A stretch of DNA of 21,803 bases from Kipferlia bialata (lineage: Eukaryota; Fornicata): positions 1 to 21,803 of the forward strand of contig BDIP01000315.1 of NCBI GenBank assembly GCA_003568945.1. Reading direction: 5' to 3'. The notes below the pieces were generated by a model, which did no database searches, was not told where the DNA came from, and was given only the letters and a program-made list of their open reading frames with translations. Positions 1-9,609 of the stretch are shown here, piece after piece (within the stretch, counting starts at the first letter, position 1; each line of letters begins with the position of its first letter). The position numbers and the translations under genes were made by a program.

Positions 1-53
<53 letters not shown>

Positions 54-178
54 ATCCCTGCCACACACCCAGTGCAGGCAAGGGCTACACTATGCGTGGT
101 GTGACTATATACATACAGAGAGCAAGATAGAGAGAACGCCAACAGTCTTAGGTAGGTTTTCAAACCACAGACGCATTA
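1..178. other. Window edge: (AT)n(AG)n microsatellite and unresolved 3' part of gene 1
   Basis: Bases 1-20 are (AT)10 and 21-50 are (AG)15. Between 51 and 178 the minus strand has several possible acceptors (near 107 and 90), but none that fixes the next exon of gene 1. One choice gives a short ending that stops at once; another gives a small hydrophobic reading that runs into the microsatellite. I cannot decide between them. Confidence 0.6.
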
Positions 179-179
179 C

Positions 180-710
180 CTGAACCGACACACCCGATAA
201 GCCTAGTTTACAATTATGCCTGTACTGGTATATATGTATAGGGTAACAGTACCTGTAGCGATGGAGGAGGGCGAGTCCCAGGACGTTGCCTGAGGTGAGA
301 GAGACAAGAGAGAGCCCAAAGAGCATATATGCATACATCAGTATGATGACATAATATACCTCTGACGCTCTGTCCCAGTATGCAGGGCAGAAGGAGGGGC
401 ACAAGGGACCAGTGTCTCTCACTGCGCTATGGGTCAGAAGTGATATGCATGTACACGTCTATACATATAGGATACACATTCAATGCACATATACACCTGA
501 CAAGCCGAAAGAAGCAACAGAGCAGCAGCATATGAGGACGAGGCACTCTCTCTCCTGTGTTTGGGCCTCTCCCTCTCCCTCTCCCTCTCTCGTGGCGAGG
601 TATATGGGCTACCCGGGGTGTCTCTCTCTCTCGACCGTAAGGATACACCACTGATGGAGAGGGAGAGAGAGAGGGAGACCGGGTTGGACTTGGGCAGGAT
701 GAAGCCCTTG
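180..710 (-). other. Gene 1 exons 14-17, hydrophobic C-terminal side
   Basis: Exons 710-497, 426-360, 289-253 and 202-180 keep the frame when joined. They give an Arg-Glu stretch, then YAAALLLLSACQ, SLVPLLLPCILGQSV, GNVLGLALLHRYR and LIGCVGS. These could be membrane segments or buried helices. The last donor (TCAG|GTAATG) leads towards the window edge. Reading exons 15-16 without the intron gives a longer, even more hydrophobic frame (GTG-start ORF, 422-105), so the intron between 290 and 359 is the least certain. Confidence 0.5.
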
Positions 711-2093
711 CTAGAGGTTAGAGAGTAAATATAAAATACAATATTTATACATAGTTAAAAGAATGAATATAATGATAATAATACTACAATACAGTAAACA
801 TAGAGTGCACAGTTAACAAAGAGGGAGCAAACATACGTTACAGTGAGGAGGATGAAGGACTTGCTGGGGGTTAGATGCATACAGTAACAATGTATACACA
901 TATATACTAAGCACACCTTACATCGACTGGTCCGTTGATAGTCATGCCGTTCCAGAGGGGGGTGAAGGGGAGAAGCCTGGAGATGAGGGAAGACAAATAT
1001 ATATATGTGTGTGTGGGGGTGTGTGTATGTGTGTGCGTGGGTGGAGTGATAGAAATATAGATTGAGTTTTCAACACATGTATGTTGAGGAAGCTGGAGAG
1101 GAGGGAGTGTGTAGGTGGGAATAAATATGGATATGTTAGCGTATATGTAATGAAGACGTACCTTGACCCCTAATAGGGGTCCCCTATATATATATATATA
1201 AATACCTTGACACCAATTGACTGATCCTATCGTCTGACGCTGCCTCCATGGCTGAACAGCCTATAGATACATATTCATACATATATATACATAGATTATA
1301 TATATATATACATATACTATATACCTCGATACAAGCTGCGATATCCTATCATCTGACGCTGCCTCCATGGCTGAACACCCTATGTCAAGGGCACTAAGGG
1401 ACAGTAAGGGGCTGCACCTAAAGGTTAGACAATATGTAATAGGCTATATATAAATACACTTGTCACAATACAACAACAGAGCCGTTATCGACAGTGTTGA
1501 GGAGCAATTCTCAAGGGTACAATAGAGAGAAGGGGAGAGAGAGAAGGGGACCGCATCCATGAAGTGACATGAATAGTCGTATACCTAGACATATAGGGGT
1601 TGTGCCCCGCTGTCCTCTCTCTCTCCTTCCTCTTGAGCACTGAGGCAGAGACATATATAAGTATATACATCTTGATACCTTGATACATATGGGTTATGCC
1701 CCTCCCTCTCCTTCCTCTTAACTACAGATAGAGACACATATATAAGTATATACATCTTCATACCTTGATCCACTGGGATGCCTCTCCCTATCCTTCCTCT
1801 TAACCACTGAGGCAGACACATACGGCAAATATACATTATATATAAAATATACATATATATAATCTACACAATATATACCTTGACATGTAGGGGTTGTGTC
1901 CCCCTGATCCATTGGGATGTCTCTCCTTCCTCTTGACCACCGATGCAGAGACATACGGCAGCACAGCAGTGGGATCAATGAGAGGAAGGGCACGTGCAAT
2001 ACCACTCCTGACATTAGTGTATGTATATATATGTGGAGNGAAGGGCACGTGCAATACCACTCCTGACATTAGTGTATGTATATATATGTGGAG

Positions 2094-2133
<40 letters not shown>

Positions 2134-5100
2134 CGGTAGGACAGCAGTGGGGTCTATGAGGGGTAGGGCCCTCTCGATGCCCGTCCTGAAATGAGTATAT
2201 ACATGTGTATATAGGTATATGGTGGGAATGGAGGGGGGAGAGAGAGAGATAGAGGGATATATCAAGGGTAGGGCCCTGGAGGCCCGTTCTGGTATCAGAA
2301 TAGAGAGAAAGAGAGAGAAGGGGGGATTAACCGAGGGTAAGCGCCATCTAGCTACGAATCCTAGCTATAAAGAGACATAAAGAGAGTGTGTGTGAGAGTG
2401 TTGATATACCTTAGTGCAGAAACAGCCGGTCCAAAGTGCTCCTTGGGCAAGGGTGCACAGAGTGTGAGTGCCGCCCTGGCAAACACAGCCTGTACAGCAA
2501 GTAGTGCAGGGTGTATAGATGGTGTAGATGGTATAGATGGTGTGTATAGTGAGTATCTCCCCCTGTCCCTATGCGACACACAGGCACACCCACTCGATAC
2601 ACAGTATACACCACTAGAGGTACTAGGTGTACTAGAGGAACTAGAAGACTCCCCGTGTGTACCATGTACACTAGTAGGGCCACCACTAGATGATGCTAGG
2701 AACGGTGAGCATGCATACAATGCAGCAGCAGAGGGTGTGAGAGAGGGTGGCAGCGGCAGGATCTCTGAGTCGGGGGGTGTCTCATAGACATACTCCCCCA
2801 TAATGCTTGCCATGCCATCTCCCTCTCTCTCTCTCTCTCCCACCTCTTCGGTTGACTCAGTGTCTAAACCTGTAACTGCAACGTTCAAGGTACGGGACAG
2901 ACGCTCAAGTACAAACGGTAGGTCAAGTGTAAGACATGATGAAGGTGATGGATCACACGTGCCAGAGGTAACATCATGAGCAGCATCTCTCTCCCTCCCA
3001 CTCTCTCTCTCTCTATCTGGGTACCCCAGCTGTAGGGGTGATGGAGAGAAGTGATGGTAAGTAAGGTGCCTTGCCACTGAAGATGATCCTCCTACACCCC
3101 TAAATGCATCTCCTACACCCCTATTGGAGTGGGGGCAGACTGACACAACCATAGCGTCAGCTGGGGAGAGGAGGATACCCTCTCTCACAGACTCGCTGAC
3201 CAAGGAGTCAAAGACTGATCTACCTGGGTAGACACGTACGGTGTTACTAGCGTCTGAACCGCATGATACTAAGGCGGAGTCACCAGTGCCTGTCAGGCAT
3301 ACGTAGTAGACACACCCCATAGCAGCAGGGGAGAGAGAGGCCGGAAGGGCAGATGTGAGTACTGCACACAGCAGGGAGATCGGTGGCTTGGTAGAGGAGA
3401 AGGACAGCGGGGAAAAGGCGCCAAATGAGGGTACAGACAACGAACCCCCAGATGTGACAGAGACCCTTGCCAAAAGGGTGTAGGAGAGTGGGTAGTAGAG
3501 TGTGTCCTGGGTGTCCCTCTCTCTCTCTCTCTCCCTGTGGCGTAGGTTGAGTGCCACTGTCACTATCTGTGCCCCTCCACACACCAGTGTGACAACGGGT
3601 GTAGAGGGGTCGACATCTGGGTAGGGGTTGGGTACACTCTGGAAGTGCTCTCTATCGCTACTACCAGAGGAAGAGCCGTCCAAATCCTCCTCTAGGTTGT
3701 ACTCTCTCTCTTCATCTTTAGGGTCATTGACCACTGGGAATATGGAGCTGATGGCACTACCTACAAGTTAGTACTGGTACATACTACAAGGATACGATGG
3801 ATATTATATATGCTTATTAGACAATATACTATTAATGAGTATATTTTATATACCACTGGGAAGATGGAGCTGATGGCACTGCCTAGGGATCAGTATAGTA
3901 GAGCAGATTAAGAAGCCAAATACGAGTAATCCATGTCTTTATATATATAACTACTATATATAAGATACAGTGTACTATAAGTGTATAATAACACTATCAC
4001 CCCACCTATGGCATTGACGCTGCTGGGCACACCCATTAAGTATCAACTATAACCTCAGTATAGAGATACAATACCATATATAATATATATATATATATAT
4101 GTATGTATGTGTATATACAATACTCCAACCATACCTATGGCCATTGATTAACTGCATGTGTTATACAAACTATAAATGCAATCTAATGTACATATATACT
4201 CCCACCTATGGCCATTGACGCTGCTGGGCACACCCACCCTATCGTGTATGTGTGTGAGTGGAGGGTGCCTGTGCACAGAGCAAGGGCACCGTCGGAGAAG
4301 CCTACATAGACAGTGACAGCATCGCCTAGCTATTAGCCGATTAATTAATTAATTAATTAATTAATTAATTAATTATATGTGCAAAGTATACATATAAATA
4401 ATAATATGAATGTGATATGGTAGAATAAAGGCCAGGGCACCATCGCAGAAACCTACATAGACAGTGACAGCGTCACCTAGAGATGAGGGAACATTACTAT
4501 TGTACATAGGAGTGTACACTGACAAATACCAAAGAAAGCTAACAAACCTTGCACTCTACAGGTGAGTGCTGTGGTGTTGTCATGGTCAGTAAACGACCAG
4601 ACATATACAAATATATATATATACTAGATACATCCATCGTTCACTGTGCCATACTATATGCTATATATGTGTAATATGTGTAATACTATACATACCCTGT
4701 ACACGACATGTCAGAGCAGTGATGCTGGCACAGGTGGGCATGGTCAGTACATGCACAGCCCTACCAGAGAGGTCACTCCCCCTCTCTCCCTCTGTCTCCC
4801 CACACTTGGCACACCCACTCTCCCTATCTCTCATACTCTCTCCCAATCTCTCCATCACTACACTGTCACACGTACGAGACAGCACTACACGAGAGGGTCT
4901 AGAACATGTTCTAGAACTCCCACTACCCTCTCTCTCTCCGTTGACACCCTGTACCCTAAGGTACTGATCCAGCCGCATCCACTCTGGCAACTCAGTACTC
5001 TCTCCCTTAGTGACACTACACTCATTGCACTCATTGCACTCATTGTATGATACGTGTAGGTATGGTGGGACAAGAGGTGTGCGGACAGGTACGAGGAGTG

Positions 5101-8100
5101 AGGGTGCCTCCCCGGCTACAGCTGAGACAGAAACAGTATCTACAACAACCGCACTCTCTAAGGAGTCTGGCTCTCTCTGTTTCTCTGTGTGTAGATGGTC
5201 TGGGTGTATGACCCTGCAGACCCCTTCCTGCATAGCGGCTAAGACACAGCAGGATGGGAGGAGGGGGCACACGTCCGTGTATAGAGGGGTGTCATTAGTG
5301 GTACTAGTGCGGCTAGACCCAGGTGTATCACTGGACATACTGGGCACTGTGTGGAAAGAGAGTGCTGGCCTCTCACTCTCGGAGATCAGGCACTGAGCGT
5401 GAAGAGTCTGTATTGAAAGTGACCACTTTGCAGCTCTGGTCCTGAACAGAGAGGCCCTGGCAGGTAGTGGTACCTCTCTCACACACATGGAGACCGCTAA
5501 CATACCATCTCCCCCTGCTTCTGCAACAGTCTTGGTATAGCTGGCACTCACACTCAGCACATGCCTCCCTCCCTCTCCCTCTCTATCCGCATCTTCGTCT
5601 CCAGTGCTACTCTCACACTGTACATCTAAGGACACAACTCCAAGCAGGGGCCCGATGAACACAGCTATGGGTGATGATGAGAGCTTCCTGAAGGGTCAGC
5701 CAGACAGGGAGAGAGAGAGAGAGCGAGAGAGATATCCCGGTGATACATACACATTTGCGCAATTATGGATAAAGACAGAGGTACCCTATATATAGTACCT
5801 TGGAATAATGAGGAACCCTCCATCAACCCCAGTCACCACAGACTGCAGCAGGACCCTCTCTCTCCCCCTCTCTCTCTCCCTGTCCCCCACAGAGTCACAT
5901 GAAGAGAGTGCATCCATACTTGATACAGGTACAGACAGAAGCACTGTGCGTAGCAGCACATTGACCATATGCACACTGTCATGACAGAAGACAAGGAGGA
6001 GGTGGTCGAGGCCAGCTACAATCCTGATGGTCAGATGGAACTAAACACTATACGTTATACTATGCAACGGTACCCTCTACAAATAATTAGTATGACATAT
6101 ATGAACAGTATATGGCACCTGAGTATCCGAGAGGGGACCCTCTCCTCCTCGTCCCACTCTCCCTCTCCCTCTCCCTCTCTCTCCCCCTCTCCCTGTGTAT
6201 CGTGTACCCCATCGAAGTACATCTCCCCGACTCTGTTCAGAGTCACAACCTGGGGTTAGTATACTAATATATATTTACACTCATTCCCTATGTTCTATAA
6301 TAACATACTACAAATGTAGAAGTAATATTGAAGATATCTCCCCGACTCTGTTCAGAGTCACTACCTGGGATGAGCATTATGCATATATGATAGAACTGTG
6401 TACCTACAAGTCTACATGAATATATAGACACAATCAGATACATACCTCGAATATATCGAGACACTCTGTGAAGATATTGACTGAATACACAATATTAAAA
6501 ATATATAGTATATAACACACTACTATATACACTGATACATTATCATATATACCTCGAATACCTCTAGACAGTCTGTAAAAGCATTAACTGAATACACAAT
6601 TCACTCCTAATCTAGTGATATATACAGATAGTATATATATACATATACATATGAGTATTTACATACATACCTCGAATATCTCGAGGCAGTCTGTGAATGC
6701 ATTGACCCTGGCCAGTCTGGACTCAAGGCCTGGGGTGAGTGTATATATACATATATACTTATATACAATATATATATATATACACTATATTTATGAATAA
6801 TGATTTTGATAAGTACTAATATGTGGATATTTTTGTATTCATTGATGCATTGACCCTGGCCAGTCTGGACTCAAGGCCTGGGGTGAGTGTATATATAAAT
6901 ATATGCTTATATACAATATATATACATACTGATGAGTGAATTATGTTACATCTATATATATATATATATATATATACATATGTGAATACTAATGTATATT
7001 GATGTGCCAGGCCAGTCTGGACTCAAGGCCTGGGGTGAGTGTATACATGGGAATACTGACTTGACTTACATATATATATAAGGCTGTAACCAATTCATAC
7101 ACCTCGATACTACAATATATATATATCATTATCAGTGACTGATACATGATCTGTGTCCAGTATGTAACTGACTCTTTAAAACAAACTACTAGTGCAGTAC
7201 GTACATGGCCTGTCTCCAGTATGTAACTGGTAAGTAGGCATATATATGTACATACATGCAAATATAAAGTGATACAGAGAGAGAGAGAGAAAGATTATGA
7301 ATACATATATATAACATACTATATAGAGAGTATAATACTCTAATAATATAGTCTAATACTCTAAACGTACCTCTGTCTGTCACTGCCACATGATCTGTGT
7401 CCAGTATATAACAAGAAATTTCTAGAAATTCATATATAGTATATGGTATATATATATATATATAGTACATATTACTACTATGTACTCACCACTATCTATC
7501 ACTGCCACATGGTATGTGTCCAGTATGTAACTGGTGAGTATACACATATATAACATACTGAGTAAGACATAGTATAATACTCTTAACGTACCACTATCTG
7601 TCACTGCCACATGGTCTGTGTCCAGTATGTAACTGGAGGGTATACATATATATAACATACTATATATAGAGAGTATAGTACATATTACTACTATGTACTC
7701 ACCACTATCTGTCACAGCTATATGGTCTGTGTCCAGTATGTAACTGGTGGGGTGTGTGTCCCAGTCTGGGGTGTCATACCCATACACAGAGTCAGTGTCT
7801 GCGGTAAGGACATATTATCTGTATATTAACTTGTGTATGGGTATAACTATACAATACTATTATCCTATATATGTATGTGTGTATATACATGGACATCCCA
7901 GTCTGGGGTGTCATACCCATACGCAGAGTCAGTGTCTGGAAGTGAGGACAGGAGTATATACCGATTCAGACTACCATAGGATAGTATATAACTATATCTT
8001 CCTATATATAGATACTCACCCTCAGTCTGTGATATCTCCCCCTCACTCATGTCCTCTGAGTACACAATAGACACACTCATATATATATATATATTATAAT

Positions 8101-9609
8101 AAATAGATATATATAGATATACTAATACACTCCTACCTTCAGTCTGTGATATCTCCCCCTCACTCATATCTTCTGAGTACACACTAGAGACCCTCGGCCT
8201 TCCATGCAGAGAAAGAGAGAGGGAGCGGGGTCTGTTGGACTCACTGTACTCGGCATGCAGTGCGGCACTGTCAACCCTCTCTCTCCCATACTCTCTCTCT
8301 CCCTCTGCACCCCTATTTGTTTCCCCTGGGTAGGACAGATCCGGAGCCGGAAATGAGTTATCCAGCCTGGGGTGAGAATTGAAGTATATATGAACATGAA
8401 GCTATATACATAATATCAATGACAAGTATTGAGAATATGTACCAACCTAGTGCCTAATGTCCGGGATGCGTCTTGTAAGGCAATATATATACATATGTAT
8501 GTGTACATACATATGTGAATACTACAGACACAGAAATATGCATCTAGTATACTAGAAAGAGGCGTAAGTATGTACCTAGCGTCTGGGAATAGCGAGAGAG
8601 TGCGACAGGCATCAGTTAGCGCACTCCCCTCCCTCCCTACACACCCATAGTGTATATATTATATATATATATATAGTATATATATATAGTATATATGAAT
8701 AGTGTATATGAATATGCTGATATGTACATAGTATAACATCTATCACAAGAATTGAGTGTATAACCTTAGCTAGTGTCTGGGAAGAGTGATAGATATATAT
8801 ATATATGTATATATATATGTGTGTATGTATGTATGTAACATACACACTATAGAGTCGTACCTAGCGTCTGGGAAGAGTGACAGAGTGCGACAGGCATCTG
8901 GTAAGGCACTGCCCTCCCTACCCACACACACACACCCTGCATTGTCAACAGAGACCACAATGCACTCCTCTCTGTCTCTCTCTCCATCTACACCCTCTTT
9001 GCAAGTGTCCTCCTTTGAGGCAGAGAGAGAGAGAGCGTGGACCAGGGCCAGTGGATGTCTATGCCAGACACTCAGTCGAGAGAGAGAGAAGTCACTCTCT
9101 CCCTCTACACCTTCAATGCACACACTATCTTTCTCTGCTCTCTCCGCACCCTTTCTCTCTCCCTCTACACCCCTATTCTCTCTCTGCCACACTGCCATCA
9201 TGTTGGAGTGGGAGCCTCTCCCACATGTGAGGAGAGTGGAGCCACACCTGGAGTAAGTAAGAGAGAAACGGAGAGCGACAGAGAGAATAGAGAGAGAGCC
9301 CCTGCCAGGTGAGGAGGGTGGATTCACAACTGGGAATAAGTACAATAGAGAGAGAGAGAGATTGCCCAGAAAAAAGGTATCCATAATTACCGGCAGTTTA
9401 GTACACCTAGACATCAAGGGTGGTGCACCTGTGACTAATGGCACAACTAATACAGTATAGAGAGAATATATATATGTATATTTCTATACATAATATATAT
9501 ACATGTACCTCGAAAGTGACATGAGACCAGGTGCATCTGTGACTGATGGCACCAGCAGGGATGGGCATGGGAGGGGGGTGCATACTGATAGCTCAGGGAG
9601 GTGGGACAT
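180..9609 (-). CDS. Gene 1: large many-exon protein with beta-propeller-like segments (3' end outside or unresolved)
   Basis: Exons in gene order: 9609-9509, 9247-8861, 8366-8137, 7798-7703, 6729-6671, 6249-6119, 6023-5799, 5687-4696, 4325-4206, 3760-2410, 2007-1879, 1393-1325, 976-917, 710-497, 426-360, 289-253, 202-180. Each is bounded by AG and GT, and every junction keeps one open frame of about 1,430 codons, which is strong support for a single gene. The start is the ATG at 9609, with TAG in frame two codons before it. WD-like strands (LLTCGRG...AVW; VVSVDNAGCVCV) and later propeller-like strands (VTGVDGGFLIIP; VTVYVGFSDGALALC) suggest a beta-propeller N-terminal side; this is my reading, not a database match. 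Arg-Glu runs come from (GA)n. The C-terminal side is hydrophobic (AAALLLLSAC; SLVPLLLPCILG). I do not recognise the family. A splice variant or small exon error is possible, especially below 500. Confidence 0.72.
838..866 (-). repeat. Acceptor-side copy of exon 14 in intron 13
   Basis: ACCCCCAG followed by KSFILLTV repeats the start of exon 14 (KGFILPKS after CTAACCTCTAG at 710). It lies upstream of that exon, as for the other acceptor copies. A GTATGT follows, so it might be used as a tiny alternative exon. Confidence 0.55.
1201..1262 (-). repeat. Donor-side copy of exon 12 in intron 12
   Basis: It repeats GCSAMEAASDDRISQLVS and then AG|GTAT, downstream of exon 12 (1393-1325). Most differences are silent or near the end, so the copy is either young or constrained. 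A shorter trace (GGTCAAG|GTACG) lies at about 1158-1175. The rest of intron 12 (977-1200) is a TG-rich and AT-rich microsatellite, with a weak acceptor-like trace near 1085-1105. Confidence 0.65.
1580..2297 (-). repeat. Exon 11 with three acceptor-side and three donor-side copies
   Basis: The complete exon is 2007-1879 (SGIARALPLIDPTAVLPYVS and onward). Upstream acceptor copies lie at about 2260-2297 (TGLQGPTLD, diverged), 2145-2190 (TGIERALPLIDPTAVLP) and 2040-2071 (SGIARAL). Downstream donor copies lie at about 1772-1836, 1674-1736 and 1580-1655, all of the VKRKERE...S type followed by GTAT. Spacers are (AT)n and (GA)n. The 2040-2071 copy touches an N and may be an assembly product. Confidence 0.75.
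1985..2093. repeat. Perfect 54-bp direct repeat on either side of a single N
   Basis: Bases 1985-2038 and 2040-2093 are identical over 54 positions and are joined by an undetermined base at 2039. A perfect repeat abutting an N is what results when two contig ends that overlap are joined without being merged. It could instead be a recent tandem duplication that was hard to assemble. Confidence 0.85.
2410..3760 (-). other. Gene 1 exon 10, 1,351 bp
   Basis: This is the largest exon of gene 1, about 449 codons. It begins SAISSIFPVVNDPKDEE and is acidic and Ser-rich at first. A mixed globular region follows (LVCGGAQIVTVALNLR; CVYYVCLTGTGDSALVSCG), then a low-complexity Ser/Thr/Tyr stretch before a helical end (LLAVQAVFARAALTLC). 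RE repeats come from GA microsatellites. The propeller-like strands fit the N-terminal part of the protein, but no family is clear. Confidence 0.7.
3852..3890 (-). repeat. Acceptor-side copy of exon 10 in intron 9
   Basis: The first 29 bases of exon 10 (SAISSIFPV) recur here after GATCCCTAG, with one changed exon base in this stretch apart from the first codon. The copy is followed by GTATAT, so it has both an acceptor and a possible donor and could be a very small exon. The AT-rich spacer to the true exon is about 90 bases. Confidence 0.7.
4001..4480 (-). repeat. Junction copies of exon 9 and an (AATT)n tract
   Basis: The acceptor half of exon 9 (DAVTVYVGF.DGALA) is repeated upstream at about 4431-4480 with a TCTCTAG acceptor. 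The donor half (PSSVNAI and SMAI types) is repeated downstream at about 4131-4155 and 4001-4036, each next to a GTGGG or GTATG donor. Between the acceptor copy and the exon is an (AATT)n run at about 4340-4375. Confidence 0.75.
4545..4596 (-). repeat. Donor-side copy of the exon 8 end in intron 8
   Basis: The end of exon 8 (LTM...ALTCRVQ) recurs here, about 100 bases downstream. An internal length change means LTM and ALTCRVQ are no longer in one frame. The copy is followed by GTTTGT, a weak donor, so it is probably not used. Confidence 0.65.
4696..5687 (-). other. Gene 1 exon 8, 992 bp
   Basis: The frame continues from exon 7 as FLIIPRKLSSSPIAVFIG across the junction, which fixes the acceptor at CCCTTCAG|GAAG. 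The acceptor-like TAG nearer the exon body would break the frame. The exon codes about 330 residues rich in Ser, Cys and Glu, with NECNECNECS coded by three copies of a 9-base unit near 5023-5048. Two Cys pairs (CAKCGE and ...TCAS) are present, but they do not form a zinc motif that I recognise. Confidence 0.7.
6330..6372 (-). repeat. Acceptor-side copy of exon 6 in intron 5
   Basis: The start of exon 6 (VVTLNRVGE) is repeated about 115 bases upstream, after a CATCCCAG acceptor. It reads VVTLNRVGEIS and then diverges into AT-rich sequence. The true exon begins at 6249 and continues into an acidic Glu-rich stretch. Confidence 0.75.
6446..7040 (-). repeat. Exon 5 flanked by two acceptor-side and two donor-side partial copies
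   Basis: The complete exon (6729-6671, LESRLARVNAFTDCLEIFE) has acceptor-half copies upstream at about 7009-7040 and 6846-6888, both with CTCACCCCAG. It has donor-half copies downstream at about 6551-6597 and 6446-6490, with CTAGAG or TCGAG before GTA. Only the central copy has both ends. Spacers are (AT)n-rich. A further TCGAG|GTGT trace near 7102 is doubtful. Confidence 0.8.
7131..7637 (-). repeat. Five tandem copies of the exon 4 end (YILDTDHVAVTDSG) in intron 4
   Basis: The last 41 bases of exon 4 recur at about 7588-7637, 7484-7533, 7367-7411, 7193-7230 and 7131-7170. They read YILDTDHVAVTDSG, YILDTYHVAVIDSG, YILDTDHVAVTDRG, YILETGHVRTA and YILDTDHVSVTDN. Most keep CAG just before them, and the three nearest the exon keep a GT donor after them. 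The exon-like part is 41 bases, so adding one copy to the message would change the frame. Spacers are AT-rich. Confidence 0.8.
7891..8070 (-). repeat. Intron 3 of gene 1: donor copy of exon 3 and acceptor copy of exon 4
   Basis: At 8020-8060 the end of exon 3 is repeated (SEDMSEGEISQTE) with a GTGAGT donor. It is preceded by TGTACTCAG, which could act as an acceptor, so this copy might be a usable short exon. At 7891-7941 the start of exon 4 is repeated (DTDSAYGYDTPDWD) after CACTTCCAG. Both copies differ from their exon by only a few bases. Confidence 0.75.
8443..8792 (-). repeat. Intron 2 of gene 1 with three copies of the exon 2 donor end
   Basis: Copies of the exon 2 end (ACRTLSLFPDAR then GTAC) lie at about 8767-8792 (short), 8575-8646 (long, with TGTACCTAG on the plus strand) and 8443-8481 (diverged, with an internal deletion). 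(AT)n tracts separate them. All are in gene sense and all lie downstream of the exon. Confidence 0.65.
8861..9247 (-). other. Gene 1 exon 2, WD-like strands and GA-coded charged loop
   Basis: The exon is 387 bp. It opens with CGSTLLTCGRG and reaches AVW, a pattern like the end of a WD repeat. A loop of Glu/Arg-rich sequence encoded partly by GA repeats follows, then two hydrophobic strands (HPLALVHALSLS and CIVVSVDNAGCVCV). The acceptor is TTACTCCAG and the donor AG|GTACGA. Partial copies of both junctions lie in the flanking introns. Confidence 0.7.
9302..9443 (-). repeat. Intron 1 of gene 1 with junction copies of exons 1 and 2
   Basis: About 9403-9443 repeats the donor half of exon 1: VTGAPPLMSR against VTDAPGLMSLSR, with a GTGTAC donor. 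About 9302-9340 repeats the acceptor half of exon 2: CESTLLTW against CGSTLLTC, after a TTCCCAG acceptor. The donor copy sits downstream of its exon and the acceptor copy upstream of its exon. Confidence 0.7.
9509..9609 (-). other. Gene 1 exon 1 with start codon
   Basis: Codes MSHLPELSVC and 23 further residues. TAG lies two codons before the ATG in the same frame, so this start is well fixed. The donor is AG|GTACAT, leaving two bases of a codon that exon 2 completes. A decayed copy of its donor half lies downstream at about 9403-9443. Confidence 0.75.

Noticed and set aside
105-422. Unspliced 105-residue hydrophobic protein at the left end
   Set aside because: It begins at GTG right after a likely acceptor and runs through good donors and acceptors (359, 291, 252). 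The spliced reading keeps frame with gene 1, though I am only moderately sure.
7131-7745. Regularly spaced direct repeats that look like a CRISPR array
   Set aside because: The repeats are copies of a coding exon end with splice signals, they vary between units, the spacers are (AT)n, and the host is a eukaryote.
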